From Yoonia sp. R2331 (GTDB taxonomy: Bacteria > Pseudomonadota > Alphaproteobacteria > Rhodobacterales > Rhodobacteraceae), in NCBI RefSeq assembly GCF_041103235.1, contig NZ_JBGCUN010000001.1, positions 2,170,001 to 2,234,000 of the forward strand: DNA of 64,000 nt. The letters run 5' to 3'. The translations under genes were made by a program, and so were the position numbers. The notes beneath the pieces are model-generated. The model saw only the letters and a program-made list of their open reading frames with translations, was not told where the DNA came from and made no database searches. Positions 25,980-35,270 of this stretch are shown one piece after another (the first letter of the stretch is position 1; the number at the start of each line of letters is the position of its first letter).

Positions 25980-27935
25980 ATGGCCGATCTTTTGTCCCCC
26001 AAAGGGGGGTCTTCCTACGACGCATCCAGCATTCAGGTGCTCGAACAGATGGAGGCCGTGCGCCTGCGCCCCGGCATGTATATCGGCGGCACCGATGAAC
26101 GCGCGCTGCACCATCTGGTGGCCGAGATCGTCGATAACTCGATGGATGAGGTTGTGGCGGGCCACGCCTCTTGGATCGAGATCGAGCTGAGCGCAGACGG
26201 CTCTGTCACGGTGCGCGACAATGGGCGCGGCATCCCGACCGATCCGCATCCGTCCGACCCCAAGAAATCCACGCTTGAGATCATTTTCTGCACCCTGCAC
26301 GCGGGCGGCAAGTTTGATGGTGACGCCTATGAAACCTCTGGCGGGTTGCACGGGGTTGGCTCTTCGGTGGTGAATGCGCTGTCGGACCATCTGCGCGTGG
26401 AGGTGGCCCGCAACAAAGAGCTGTTGGCGATGGAGTTCAGCCGCGGCGTGCCGCAAGGCAAGCTGCAAAAGGTGGGCGCGGCCCCGAACCGGCGCGGCAC
26501 CAATGTAACGTTCCACCCGGACGGAGAGATTTTCGGGTCGCTGAAACTGAAGCCCGCGCGCCTGTTCAAGATGGCGCGGTCTAAGGCTTATCTGTTCTCG
26601 GGCGTGGAAATCCGCTGGAAGACCGACATTGACGATGGCGAGACCCCGCAAGAGGCGGTGTTCAAGTTCCCCGGCGGGTTGTCGGATTATCTGGCCGAGA
26701 CGCTGGGCGGGGCGACCACCTATGCCGACAGCCCCTTTGCCGGATCGGTGGAGTTCAAGGAAAAGTTCGGCGTTCCGGGCAAGGTGGAATGGGCGATCAA
26801 CTGGACGCCGTCGCGCGATGGGTTCATCCAGTCCTATTGTAACACCGTGCCCACGCCCGAAGGCGGCACCCACGAGATGGGGTTCTGGGGGGCGGTGCTG
26901 AAGGGCATCAAGGCCTATGGCGAGCTGACAAATGTCAAAAAGGCCAGCATCATCACCCGCGATGATCTGATGACAGGCGGCTGTGCTTTGGTGTCGTGCT
27001 TTATCCGCGAGCCGGAGTTCGTGGGCCAGACCAAGGATCGGCTTGCCACGACAGAAGCGGGCCGGATGGTCGACGCCGCCGTGCGCGACCACTTCGACAA
27101 CTGGCTGGCGGCGGACACCAAATCGGCCGGTGCGATTTTGGACTTTCTGGTGCTGCGAGCCGAAGAACGGCTGCGCCGCCGTCAGGAAAAGGAAACCGCC
27201 CGCAAGAGTGCGACGAAAAAGCTGCGCCTGCCCGGCAAGCTGACCGATTGTTCATCGAAGTCCCGCGAAGGGACGGAGCTGTTCATCGTTGAGGGCGACA
27301 GCGCGGGTGGCTCTGGCAAAGGCGCGCGGGACCGGAATTTTCAGGCCCTGCTGCCGCTGCGCGGGAAAATCCTGAACGTGCTGGGCGCGGCCTCGTCGAA
27401 GCTGACGTCGAATGCAGAGATTTCCGACCTCTGCGAGGCCTTGGGTGTCGGCATGGGGGCAAAGTTCAATCTGGATGATCTGCGCTATGACAAGATCATC
27501 ATCATGACGGACGCGGATGTGGACGGGGCGCATATCGCCTCGCTTCTGATGACGTTTTTCTTTACCCAAATGCGACCCTTGATTGATGCGGGGCATTTGT
27601 ATCTGGCCTGCCCGCCGCTCTATCGGCTGACCCAAGGGGCGAAGCGTATCTATGTGGCCGATGATGCCGAGAAGAACGCGATGATGGAGAAGGGTCTGGG
27701 CGGCAAGGGCAAAATCGACGTGCAGCGGTTCAAGGGTCTGGGCGAGATGGACGCGAAGGACCTCAAAGAGACGACGATGGACCCCAAGACGCGGAAGTTG
27801 ATCCGGGTGTCGGTGTCCGACGATGAACCGGGTGAGACGGCGGACCTGGTGGAGCGCCTGATGGGCAAGAAGCCGGAGTTGCGGTTCCAGTATATTCAGG
27901 AGAACGCGCGGTTTGTGGAAGAGTTGGATGTTTAG
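25980..27935 (+). CDS. parE: DNA topoisomerase IV subunit B
   Basis: The product has 651 residues, normal for alphaproteobacterial ParE. GHKL ATPase motifs: EIVDNSMDEVVAG, DNGRGIP and GGLHGVGSSVVNALS. The TOPRIM domain has IVEGDSAGGSGKGARDR and DADVDGAHI. The C-terminus ends with LRFQYIQENA. With ParC it decatenates daughter chromosomes. I place the start at ATG 25980; a longer frame upstream would run into the promoter of the divergent gene. The last eight bases overlap the next gene. Confidence 0.97.
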   Translation: MADLLSPKGGSSYDASSIQVLEQMEAVRLRPGMYIGGTDERALHHLVAEIVDNSMDEVVAGHASWIEIELSADGSVTVRDNGRGIPTDPHPSDPKKSTLEIIFCTLHAGGKFDGDAYETSGGLHGVGSSVVNALSDHLRVEVARNKELLAMEFSRGVPQGKLQKVGAAPNRRGTNVTFHPDGEIFGSLKLKPARLFKMARSKAYLFSGVEIRWKTDIDDGETPQEAVFKFPGGLSDYLAETLGGATTYADSPFAGSVEFKEKFGVPGKVEWAINWTPSRDGFIQSYCNTVPTPEGGTHEMGFWGAVLKGIKAYGELTNVKKASIITRDDLMTGGCALVSCFIREPEFVGQTKDRLATTEAGRMVDAAVRDHFDNWLAADTKSAGAILDFLVLRAEERLRRRQEKETARKSATKKLRLPGKLTDCSSKSREGTELFIVEGDSAGGSGKGARDRNFQALLPLRGKILNVLGAASSKLTSNAEISDLCEALGVGMGAKFNLDDLRYDKIIIMTDADVDGAHIASLLMTFFFTQMRPLIDAGHLYLACPPLYRLTQGAKRIYVADDAEKNAMMEKGLGGKGKIDVQRFKGLGEMDAKDLKETTMDPKTRKLIRVSVSDDEPGETADLVERLMGKKPELRFQYIQENARFVEELDV

Positions 27936-28407
27936 GGGAAATCGCTTCCTATGCCTAACGACTGTCTGCGCTATCACCTGTTCATCAGCCCTATTTGCCG
28001 AAACACTGAAAGTTCTGGTGAACCACCCTCCGGCATCATTTGAAGAAACGCTGGATCAAGTTGACCCTGACGGAAGGATTCAACTTTCAAGTGATGCTTG
28101 GTTTGCGCCCGGAGAGGCAGACATCTTGGTTTTCTTTGTGGAGTCGGAGCAGGATGTCATAACGCTTCCGCGGATTGGTCAGGAGGTTTTGGCACGTGTG
28201 AGCCATCGTAGCGGATCACTCATTCGGGTGAAGGCAACGATTGACGGCACGACAGAAGTGCGCGTGCAAATCAACGATCTTTCAAAGGCGAGCAGTGGAG
28301 CCCAATTCCAGGGCTGTATTGCGGCGCTGGACCTCGCTTCACTTGGCTATGATGAGGACTCTCTGTTGATCGAACGCATCAACTTTTTTTGCGCGGGTTA
28401 TGATTAG
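27928..28407 (+). CDS. Small exported protein, unknown function
   Basis: The product has 159 residues with an N-terminal signal (hydrophobic CLTTVCAITCSSALFAE, cleavage after LFAE or ALFA). The mature part is beta-rich, with two cysteines near the C-terminus (QGCIAALD and FFCAGYD). The ATG at 27928 overlaps the parE stop in another frame, with GGAAGAG upstream. A second ATG in frame at 27913 is possible. Third-position GC is lower than in parE, which may indicate a recent arrival. Confidence 0.6.
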   Translation: MFRGNRFLCLTTVCAITCSSALFAETLKVLVNHPPASFEETLDQVDPDGRIQLSSDAWFAPGEADILVFFVESEQDVITLPRIGQEVLARVSHRSGSLIRVKATIDGTTEVRVQINDLSKASSGAQFQGCIAALDLASLGYDEDSLLIERINFFCAGYD

Positions 28408-28736
28408 CCCCTTGCTGAGCGGGCACGTTGAACTTGTGGAGGGCATCGCCCGACCTGGTGGGCGTTTGTGACTTCGCAGCTTGATCCGTCATATCCAAAG
28501 GTCCGACTGTTCCGCTGTTTGAAACGTTGCAAAATCGCCCTCCGGGGGGAGGTCGGGCGATGCCCGCCGGTGCCGCCGGGCGGGATGGGGTGAGATGGAG
28601 TTCGTCGCCTTTGATCGTTGTGATTCTTGATCGGTTGCGCTTGCCGGGGTGAACCCCGGCCTACGGGGGGCGGCATGGGTTGGGACAGTGGTCCGGTCTG
28701 AAGCCCGGCCTACGGTGGTGCGTGAGATCACGCACC
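28408..28736. other. Intergenic region rich in palindromes, no gene seen
   Basis: This 329-base stretch carries at least three REP-type hairpins at its right end and GC-rich inverted segments near 28440-28570 (GGGCATCGCCC and matching copies). I see no supported coding sequence. Confidence 0.5.
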
Positions 28737-28740
28737 CTAC
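28643..28740. repeat. Cluster of three REP elements
   Basis: Copy 1: GCCGGGGT/ACCCCGGC (28643-28660) with CTAC 28661-28664. Copy 2: a degenerate CCGGTCTGAAGCCCGG (about 28693-28709) followed by CCTAC. Copy 3: GGTGCGTGA/TCACGCACC (28717-28736) with CTAC 28737-28740. Copy 3 has a completely different stem from copy 1 but keeps the foot. The CTA of its foot is the stop codon of the following reverse-strand gene. Confidence 0.75.
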
Positions 28741-29726
28741 CCCACGCGATCCGATTGTAGGCCCTCGTTCAGCAGTGCCAGCACATGGGCGGTGGCTTCG
28801 GCTTTGGTGATTGCGCCGTCGGTATTGGCGTCCAGCCCCTTGTTCCATTTGTATTGCCGCGAGGGGTATTCGAATAGCACATAGCTTTTCATCTTGCCCA
28901 CGGCGCGGGGCCAGAGCACGGCCATGTAGACGTCAAAGATGTCATTCAGGCGCCCGTGGTAAGGGCGAAAGTATTGCTCAACGATATCAAGCTGTTCTTC
29001 GGCGGTCATGGCTTTGAGGGCGTCGATTGAGGTGCCCAAGCCTTCGGCGGTTTTCTTGGTGAACTGGATCAGACCCACGGCCCCCGACAGCGGGTTTTCC
29101 ACATCCGGCGCGAAGGATCGCGCGCTTTCAAAGGCCATCACCGCCATCAGGTCGTTGGGGTCGATCTGCAAGCCGTTGCAGATTGAGATCACCTTGGCTT
29201 TGAAGCTGGGTGAAACCATCGCCCCCCATGCGATTTGCGGGTCCAGCCCCGCCTCGGCCAGGATGTTACCGATCACGATGTCGATGGCAGAGCGCGCCAG
29301 CGGCGTCACATCCCATGGGTCGATATTGTCGTAGTGCTTCTTTTGGCTGTTCACCGAAAGGTGCAGGTGCTTGGTATGCGGGTTGGAGCCGCGATACTCT
29401 TGCGCGTCCCAAGCCTGCACCGTGGGTTTGTCGTAGGACCGCCAGATTTTCTTGTCCCAGATGATGTATTTGATCCGCTTGTCGCGGCTTTCGATCAGCG
29501 ATTGCACGATCAAGTGACAGTCGCAGCCCTTGTCGGGATCATGGGTGATGTCAGCGGCAGAAACCACGCGGGAGGGGCCGTCCTTGATCCAGGGATTGTG
29601 GTCGCTTTGGCGCGATTGGTGGGCGGCGTCGCCCACGGTGCCGTCTGATTTCTTGGACCGGTCCGGTGCCAGATCGTTGATTTGCTGAATGAATTTCGTC
29701 AGTGACGATGCCGCGCGCCAAGCCAT
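28737..29726 (-). CDS. Peptidoglycan hydrolase fusion: M15-like peptidase, lysozyme-like domain, EF-hand
   Basis: The product has 329 residues. Residues 1-130 resemble phage-type M15 peptidases: SDHNPW (H43), SAADITHD (D59), and PHTKHLHLS (H117-H122) as zinc ligands. Residues about 180-285 look like a transglycosylase/lysozyme fold, with the probable catalytic glutamate in AFESARSFAP and SGAVGLIQF. Residues 299-310 form an EF-hand calcium loop (DANTDGAITKAE). No signal peptide is seen, so export may need a holin or other route. GGGGGA precedes the ATG. It looks like a domesticated phage endolysin. Confidence 0.7.
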   Translation of the reverse strand: MAWRAASSLTKFIQQINDLAPDRSKKSDGTVGDAAHQSRQSDHNPWIKDGPSRVVSAADITHDPDKGCDCHLIVQSLIESRDKRIKYIIWDKKIWRSYDKPTVQAWDAQEYRGSNPHTKHLHLSVNSQKKHYDNIDPWDVTPLARSAIDIVIGNILAEAGLDPQIAWGAMVSPSFKAKVISICNGLQIDPNDLMAVMAFESARSFAPDVENPLSGAVGLIQFTKKTAEGLGTSIDALKAMTAEEQLDIVEQYFRPYHGRLNDIFDVYMAVLWPRAVGKMKSYVLFEYPSRQYKWNKGLDANTDGAITKAEATAHVLALLNEGLQSDRVG

Positions 29727-29789
29727 AATGTGTCCCCCGATAATACGAGGGTAGCTTGGCGCATGACATGGGCTTACGTAAAGTAAGGA

Positions 29790-30422
29790 TTACCGGAGCG
29801 TCATATTACCAATCGCGGCACGGATCACGCTGTCGGTGTCATCGCTGTCGCCAGATACGGCCATGCCGATCAGCGCGCCTTTGGTGCCGCCAAAGGCGCG
29901 GGCGTAGTCCGCGGCGAGGTCGACGCTTTCGCTATGTGACCCGGTGCTGGCTTGGCGCAGGGGGATCGTCACGCCGCCACGGCCATAGGGCGATTTGATC
30001 ACTTGTCCCCGGCTGTGGTTGCCGCCCCAGGCGTATTGGATCACCCGCACATCGTCGCGACCCAAGAGGCTGCGGATGCCGGCACCTGACAGCGACGGGG
30101 CCACCTCAGCCGGAACAAAGACGAAATAGACGCTGATGTTCCGGTCATCGCCGCCTTTGCGCGACAGATCCGTGGCGGGCACCGATTGGTCCACCGTCCA
30201 GGCCCAGGACGCGGCATTTGCCCCCCATTCGGACTGCGGCAGGCGGGTCCAGGCGATGCTGACAGAGCCGTTTGAGACCATCGAGAGCGTATTGCCGAAG
30301 TTGTAGTCGTTGCTTGAGAAAAGCGACAGCTTCTGTTCCTGCCAGCCATTGGCAAAGCTGACGGGGCCAGCGGCCAGCGGTGTGGCAACAAGGGCAAGGC
30401 TGAGGGCGGCGTATTTGATCAT
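29790..30422 (-). CDS. Exported DUF3047 protein
   Basis: The product has 210 residues with a signal peptide (MIKYAALSLALVATPLAAG). The mature part shows the DUF3047 pattern: ASWAWTVDQSVPATDLSRKGGDDRNISVYFVFVP and VIQYAWGG. The function is unknown. GGAGAG lies eight bases before the ATG at 30422, which I prefer to an ATG 15 bases further upstream. Confidence 0.75.
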   Translation of the reverse strand: MIKYAALSLALVATPLAAGPVSFANGWQEQKLSLFSSNDYNFGNTLSMVSNGSVSIAWTRLPQSEWGANAASWAWTVDQSVPATDLSRKGGDDRNISVYFVFVPAEVAPSLSGAGIRSLLGRDDVRVIQYAWGGNHSRGQVIKSPYGRGGVTIPLRQASTGSHSESVDLAADYARAFGGTKGALIGMAVSGDSDDTDSVIRAAIGNMTLR

Positions 30423-30530
30423 GTTCGGTCTCTCCATTCCGAGGTGTTGGAAGACACGTAGCAGGTTGCGGATCGGTTTCGCCGCCCCTCACGCCCGCGT
30501 CACGCGATTGTCACGGGGTGAAATGAAGCT

Positions 30531-31244
30531 ATGTTTGGATTCATGCGGATGACAGTTGCCCTTTGCCTGTGGGCCGGTGCCGCGCAGGCGCAAATGGTCG
30601 AAACCTCGTTGGAACTGGTGTTTCTGGCGGATGGGTCGGGGTCGATTGATGAGGCCGAGCTTGCGTTTCAGCGACAGGGCTATGCGGATGCAATCCAAAG
30701 CCCCGAGGTATTGGCGGCAATTGCCGACACAGCCTACGGGCATATTGCGGTGGCTTATGTGGAATGGGCGATCAATCAGGCGGTGGTCGCGGAGTGGACG
30801 CTGATTGACGGGCCAGAGGCGGCGGCGGCTTTTGCCGCCAAGCTGGAAGGACCAAGGCAGGTGTTCGGGCGCAATGCGATTGGGGCGGCCTTGCTGGAAG
30901 GGCAGCGGCAAATCGACATCAACCAGTTTGACGGCTTCCGCCATGTGATCGACTTTTCCGGCGACAGTATCGGCAATTCAAACGGGCCACCGATTGAAGA
31001 GGCACGGCAAGAGGTCTTGTCCCGCGGCACGGTCATCAATGCGCTGCCGATCCTGCGGCCCGACAGCGGGCGCCGCGCGGGCGCCAATCTGGAGGCGGAA
31101 TATCAGGCGCGGATCATCGGCGGCCCCGGTGCCTTTATGGTCACGGCCGAAAGCCGCGAGACCTTTGGCGCGGCCGTGCAGCGCAAGATTTTTCTGGAAA
31201 TCTCGGGCCAGATGCCGGGGGTGGATGTGGCCTTGGTTGAATAA
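30531..31244 (+). CDS. DUF1194 von Willebrand-type exported protein, copy 3
   Basis: The product has 237 residues with a signal peptide (cleavage near AQAQ) and a VWA-like metal site ADGSGSID. AFQRQGYADAI, YVEWA, IDFSGDSIGN and the C-terminal VQRKIFLEI match the two DUF1194 copies at 9.6-11 kb, but identity is clearly lower. It stands alone. Several ATGs near the start (30531, 30543, 30549) are possible; I use the first. A REP element follows the stop. Confidence 0.82.
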   Translation: MFGFMRMTVALCLWAGAAQAQMVETSLELVFLADGSGSIDEAELAFQRQGYADAIQSPEVLAAIADTAYGHIAVAYVEWAINQAVVAEWTLIDGPEAAAAFAAKLEGPRQVFGRNAIGAALLEGQRQIDINQFDGFRHVIDFSGDSIGNSNGPPIEEARQEVLSRGTVINALPILRPDSGRRAGANLEAEYQARIIGGPGAFMVTAESRETFGAAVQRKIFLEISGQMPGVDVALVE

Positions 31245-31248
31245 GTGC

Positions 31249-31270
31249 GCCGGGGTGAACCCCGGCCTAC
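31249..31270. repeat. REP element
   Basis: GCCGGGGT (31249-31256) and ACCCCGGC (31259-31266) with foot CTAC (31267-31270). It sits between the convergent DUF1194 and cytochrome genes and starts five bases after the DUF1194 stop. Confidence 0.8.
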
Positions 31271-31277
31271 ACCTGCA

Positions 31278-31664
31278 TCACTGCTGGATGCTTTCGACGT
31301 AGTCGGTCAGCACCAGAAGCTTGAGCGGGATCGGCACAGGCACGCCGTCTTCGTCCGTGGTGACCAGCGGGCCAAGGTCCCCTGCCCCAAACTCTGGCAT
31401 CACATCCGCGTTGTGCTGTCCCCGGTCCAGCCCGTCGATGAAGCTGGCCACATAGGCACGATCAAAGACCCCGCCGTTGCGTGCAGCGATGCGAGTCAAA
31501 TCGGGGGGTGTGGGGGTCAGGTTGGCCGCAAGCGGGCCGTCGCCTTGTCCAGATGCCCCGTGGCAGGCGGCACAATTGTCCATGAAGGCCAGTTTGCCGT
31601 CGACCGGCGCGTCCTGGACACAGGCGGCGAGCGCGATCAGGGGGATCAAGGTGATGGGGCGCAT
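31278..31664 (-). CDS. Lipoprotein cytochrome c
   Basis: The product has 128 residues with a lipobox LIALAAC (C15) and one heme-binding CAACH at 31-35. A methionine in DVMPEFG is the likely sixth ligand. It is a small class I c-type cytochrome anchored to a membrane facing the periplasm. AGGAG lies before the ATG at 31664. The redox partner is not visible in the neighbourhood. Confidence 0.85.
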   Translation of the reverse strand: MRPITLIPLIALAACVQDAPVDGKLAFMDNCAACHGASGQGDGPLAANLTPTPPDLTRIAARNGGVFDRAYVASFIDGLDRGQHNADVMPEFGAGDLGPLVTTDEDGVPVPIPLKLLVLTDYVESIQQ

Positions 31665-31767
31665 TGTGAAAGCTCCTTTTGCCGCAAGACTAGCAGGTGG
31701 TGAGGTCCCCGCCTTGATCCAGATCATGGGCTGCGTCAGTGTGCGGGTCAACCAAGGAGGGGACGAT

Positions 31768-32199
31768 ATGCAATATGCGGGCATCATGCTGCTGGCCGGG
31801 ATCGGGGTGCCGGTTTTGGCGGCGTTGAACGCGGCCTTGGGGCGCACGATCGGATCACCTGCAGTGGCCGCGACGGTGCTGTTTGCGGTGGCCTTTGGAG
31901 TGGCGGCAGCGACTGCGGCGCTGACAGCACCGGGGGCGGTGGCCAAGCTGGGAATGGCGCCAAGGCATCTGTTTCTGGGTGGGGTGCTGATTGCGTTCTA
32001 TGTGCTGACGATCACCTGGATCGCGCCGATCATTGGCGTGGGCAATGCGGTGTTCTTTGTGCTGCTGGGGCAGTTGATTGCAGCGGCTGCCATTGACCAT
32101 TTCGGGCTGTTCACAGCACAGGTGTCACCGCTGACGCTGACCCGTGCAGCAGGGATTGCGCTGATGGCGGCTGGGGTGTTCGTGACGCAGAAGGCCTAG
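31768..32199 (+). CDS. Small DMT-family transporter (DUF606/YdcZ type)
   Basis: The product has 143 residues and is almost entirely hydrophobic, with about five membrane segments. GIGVPVLAALNAALGRTIGSPAVAATVLFAVAF and FVLLGQLIAAAAIDHFGLF are typical DUF606 motifs. Such half-size proteins usually work as dimers. AAGGAGG precedes the ATG. It converges on the Ldh gene with a 4-base overlap. Confidence 0.85.
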   Translation: MQYAGIMLLAGIGVPVLAALNAALGRTIGSPAVAATVLFAVAFGVAAATAALTAPGAVAKLGMAPRHLFLGGVLIAFYVLTITWIAPIIGVGNAVFFVLLGQLIAAAAIDHFGLFTAQVSPLTLTRAAGIALMAAGVFVTQKA

Positions 32200-33170
32200 G
32201 CCAGTGCGGTGATCCGGTCCCACAGGGCATCGGGCACAGCGACGGTGTCCATCGGAACCCGCGTTGATCCGGGCAGGCGCGCGCCGGGTTGATCCGAGAC
32301 CGCCCCTGCCAGCCGGGCGATGCGCGCGGCCCAATGATCGGTGTGGGTGCCGGGGTCGATCAGGACGTAGAACTGACCCAGATCATGGGGCGGGCCGTCG
32401 CCCAGCTTGAGGCCTGCCACATCGACCGAATTGACCGAACCGGTCAGGGCGGCGGCCATCACCTCTGCCATGACACCAAAGCCGAAACCCTTGGCCCCGC
32501 CCAATGGCAGGATGCCACCGCGCAAGGCGGCGGCAGGGTCGGTTGTGGGATCGCCGTTTTCGTCAACGCACCAGCCGGAAGGGATCGGCGTGCCTGCGGC
32601 TTTCGCCTCTTTGATGGCACCCAGAGCGGCGGCAGAGGTGGAGCTGTCGAAGTGCAGCGCCATTTTGCCGTCACCGGGCACGGAGAGTGCGATGGGGTTG
32701 GTGCCAAGGGCGGGCTTCGCGCCACCCGGTGGGGCAACTACGGGGGAGGCATTGGTAAAGCCAAGGCCCACCAGCCCAGCAGCCGCAATCTGGGCGGTGA
32801 AATAGCCAAGCGAGGTGCAGGTGTGGCTATGCGCCACAGCAAGGCTTGCGATGCCATTGGTGCGGGCGGCGGCGACGGCAGATTGCAGGCCCGCGTCGAA
32901 CGCCGGTTGCGCAAAGCCCTGTGCTGCATCGACGGTCACCGCGCCGGGACGCGGCGTGCTGACCACAGGCGTGGCGGTGCCATCCACGCGACCGGTTTCA
33001 AGGGCGGCGCAGTAGCTTTCCACGTAAGACAGGCCGCAGATCGTATTGCCATGCGCCTCGCTATCGGCGGTGGCGCGGGCCACAAGGGTGGCTGCGTGAT
33101 CGCTGGCCCCATGGGCCACGAGGGCTGCATGGGTGGCGGTATGGATCTGTGCGGGGGTGACTTGGGGCAT
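32196..33170 (-). CDS. Malate/L-lactate dehydrogenase family oxidoreductase (Ldh_2)
   Basis: The product has 324 residues. Family motifs include HGASDHAATLVARATADSEAHGN near the start, LGYFTAQIAAAGLVGLGFTNASP and LGTNPIALSVP. NAD(P)H-dependent members act on ureidoglycolate, sulfolactate, delta-1-piperideine-2-carboxylate and similar 2-oxo or hydroxy acids. The substrate cannot be told from sequence alone. AAGGAA precedes the ATG. Confidence 0.85.
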   Translation of the reverse strand: MPQVTPAQIHTATHAALVAHGASDHAATLVARATADSEAHGNTICGLSYVESYCAALETGRVDGTATPVVSTPRPGAVTVDAAQGFAQPAFDAGLQSAVAAARTNGIASLAVAHSHTCTSLGYFTAQIAAAGLVGLGFTNASPVVAPPGGAKPALGTNPIALSVPGDGKMALHFDSSTSAAALGAIKEAKAAGTPIPSGWCVDENGDPTTDPAAALRGGILPLGGAKGFGFGVMAEVMAAALTGSVNSVDVAGLKLGDGPPHDLGQFYVLIDPGTHTDHWAARIARLAGAVSDQPGARLPGSTRVPMDTVAVPDALWDRITALA

Positions 33171-33219
33171 GTGGTTTCCTTTTGTCGGTGGCGATTATTC
33201 GACGAATAATCGAGGCCCG

Positions 33220-33894
33220 CTAATTGAGACGTCCGTCGACAAGGCGCACCGTCCGGTCCATCCGCGCAGCTAAATCGAGGTTATGGGTGGCAATCACCGC
33301 CGACAGCCCCGTGCTGCGCACCAGTGCGATCAGCGCATCAAACACCCGGTCCGAGGTCGCCGGGTCAAGGTTGCCGGTGGGTTCATCCGCAAGCAGCAGG
33401 CTGGGCTGGTTGGCCAGCGCACGGCAGAAGGCAACGCGCTGTTGTTCGCCACCTGACAGGGCCGCGGGGCGGTGGCTGGCGCGGGGCTGCACGCCGACGC
33501 GGTCCAGCAAATCGAGCGCATAGGCCTCTGCCGCGGCGGCATCCACGCCGTTGGCAAGCTGTGGCAGCACGATATTTTCAAGCGCGGTAAATTCCGGCAG
33601 CAGGTGGTGAAACTGGTAGATAAACCCGACATCAGCGCGGCGCACAGCGGTGCGTTTGCGGTCAGATAGTTTTGTCATATCGGTGCCACCGATCGCCACG
33701 CTGCCCGCATCCGGCGTATCCAGCAGCCCCGCGATGTGCAAAAGCGTGGATTTGCCTGCGCCTGAGGGTGCGACAAGGGCCACGACCTCTCCTTGCGCCA
33801 CGGTCAGGTCTGCGCCTTGCAGCACGGTCACCTCGGAGGGTTTTCCGTGGTTGTAGCCTTTGGTCAGGCCGGTGAGGGTCAGCACATCACTCAT
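33220..33894 (-). CDS. lolD: Lipoprotein-releasing ABC transporter ATPase LolD
   Basis: The product has 224 residues. Walker A is APSGAGKST (42-50), the signature LSGGEQQRV and Walker [13 protein letters not shown], as in LolD/MacB-type ATPases. It energises release of lipoproteins from the inner membrane to LolA. Its ATG overlaps the end of the permease gene by eight bases, confirming the pair. Confidence 0.92.
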   Translation of the reverse strand: MSDVLTLTGLTKGYNHGKPSEVTVLQGADLTVAQGEVVALVAPSGAGKSTLLHIAGLLDTPDAGSVAIGGTDMTKLSDRKRTAVRRADVGFIYQFHHLLPEFTALENIVLPQLANGVDAAAAEAYALDLLDRVGVQPRASHRPAALSGGEQQRVAFCRALANQPSLLLADEPTGNLDPATSDRVFDALIALVRSTGLSAVIATHNLDLAARMDRTVRLVDGRLN

Positions 33895-35170
33895 ACCGCA
33901 GCGCCTCGACCGGGTTCATCCGCGCGGCGCGACGGGCGGGGAAGATCGTGACGATCCAGGAGAGACCCAGCGACAGGGCCACGGATTTCAGCACATCAGA
34001 AAGGTGCAATTCCGCAGGCAGCGCGTAGATGCCCCGGATCGACGGGTCCCAGACGCCGCCACCGGCCATGTAGTTCACGAAGCTGAAGATCTGGTCGATG
34101 TAGATCGCAAAGAGGCAGCCGATGATCACACCCAAGATCGTGCCAACGGTGCCGATGCCCGCCCCACAGATAAAGAAAATGCGCAGGATCGAGCCTTCGG
34201 TCAGGCCCATCGTGCGCAGGATGCCGACGTCGCGGCCCTTGTTTTTGACCAGCATGATCAAGCCCGAGATGATGTTCATCGAGGCAATCAGCACAAGGAT
34301 CGAGAGGATCACGAACATCACGTTATCCTCTACCGCAAGTGCCCGCAGAAACGCGCCTGCGCTGTCACGCCATGTCCAGACCAGCGTGCCCTGCCCGCCC
34401 ACGTCAAAGATCGCGGGGATCAGGTCGTCGATGGCGTCAGGGTCGGCGACCATAACCTCAATCTCGTCCGCGACGCCGTCACGGTTAAAGAACAACTGCG
34501 CCTCTGGCAGCGGCATGTAGACGCGGGTGCGGTCGATGTCATAGCGCCCGGCAGTGAAGATATAGACCACGTCATAGGCGTTGGTGCGCGGCGCGGTGCC
34601 CATCGCAGTGCGCGCGCCATTGGGTGAAATCAGGCGCACGCGGTCGCCGACCGTCACGCCCAATTCGCGCGCGACGCCAGAGCCCATCGCGATGCCGTCC
34701 GCGAAATTGGCGATGTCGCCGATGCTGTCTTCGGGATTGGCGATGCGCGGAATGGTCAGCAGGTCCGCAGGTGCTATGCCATAGACGTCAGCCGCCGTGT
34801 TCTGATTGCCGCGATTGGCAAGGACCTGCCCGCGCACAAGCGGGGCGGCGCGGGTAACACCGGGGATTGCGGCAAGATCGGTCGTCAGCTGGTCATAGTC
34901 GGTGATCAGCCGGCTGACCTGCGTGGTGCCTGCAATCTCTGTCTGTTGATAGACGGTGACGTGGGCGTTGGAGCCAAGGATCGTGTCCACAAATTCGGCC
35001 CGAAAGCCAGAGCGCACGGCCAGTGTGGCGATCAGGGCAAAGACGGCGAGGGTCACGCCCACGAGGCTGATCCAGGTCATCACGCTGACGCCACCTTCGG
35101 CGCGTTTGGCGCGGATATAGCGCCAGGCGATCATCCATTCGAATTTTGCGAAAGGGGCGGTGCGGGCCAT
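33887..35170 (-). CDS. lolC: Lipoprotein-releasing permease, LolC/LolE family
   Basis: The product has 427 residues. An N-terminal membrane segment (about 22-48) is followed by a large periplasmic domain, then three membrane segments near 275-300, 325-350 and 385-405. [26 protein letters not shown] is the characteristic opening. Only one permease gene is present, so the complex is probably a homodimer or uses a paralogue elsewhere. I start at ATG 35170, as homologues begin MARTAPF-like. Confidence 0.9.
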   Translation of the reverse strand: MARTAPFAKFEWMIAWRYIRAKRAEGGVSVMTWISLVGVTLAVFALIATLAVRSGFRAEFVDTILGSNAHVTVYQQTEIAGTTQVSRLITDYDQLTTDLAAIPGVTRAAPLVRGQVLANRGNQNTAADVYGIAPADLLTIPRIANPEDSIGDIANFADGIAMGSGVARELGVTVGDRVRLISPNGARTAMGTAPRTNAYDVVYIFTAGRYDIDRTRVYMPLPEAQLFFNRDGVADEIEVMVADPDAIDDLIPAIFDVGGQGTLVWTWRDSAGAFLRALAVEDNVMFVILSILVLIASMNIISGLIMLVKNKGRDVGILRTMGLTEGSILRIFFICGAGIGTVGTILGVIIGCLFAIYIDQIFSFVNYMAGGGVWDPSIRGIYALPAELHLSDVLKSVALSLGLSWIVTIFPARRAARMNPVEALRYE

Positions 35171-35270
35171 TTGCTGCCTTTTGTCTGCTCGCGCGGACAT
35201 TGGGGGATGCGGGCGCGCGGGTCAATGCAGACCGGGGTGATTTAGCCGGAGGTTGCCGAGGGTCCTGACC

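Noticed and set aside
25881-27092. 403-codon frame antisense to parE
   Set aside because: ParE motifs on the forward strand are complete, and the antisense protein has no recognisable pattern.
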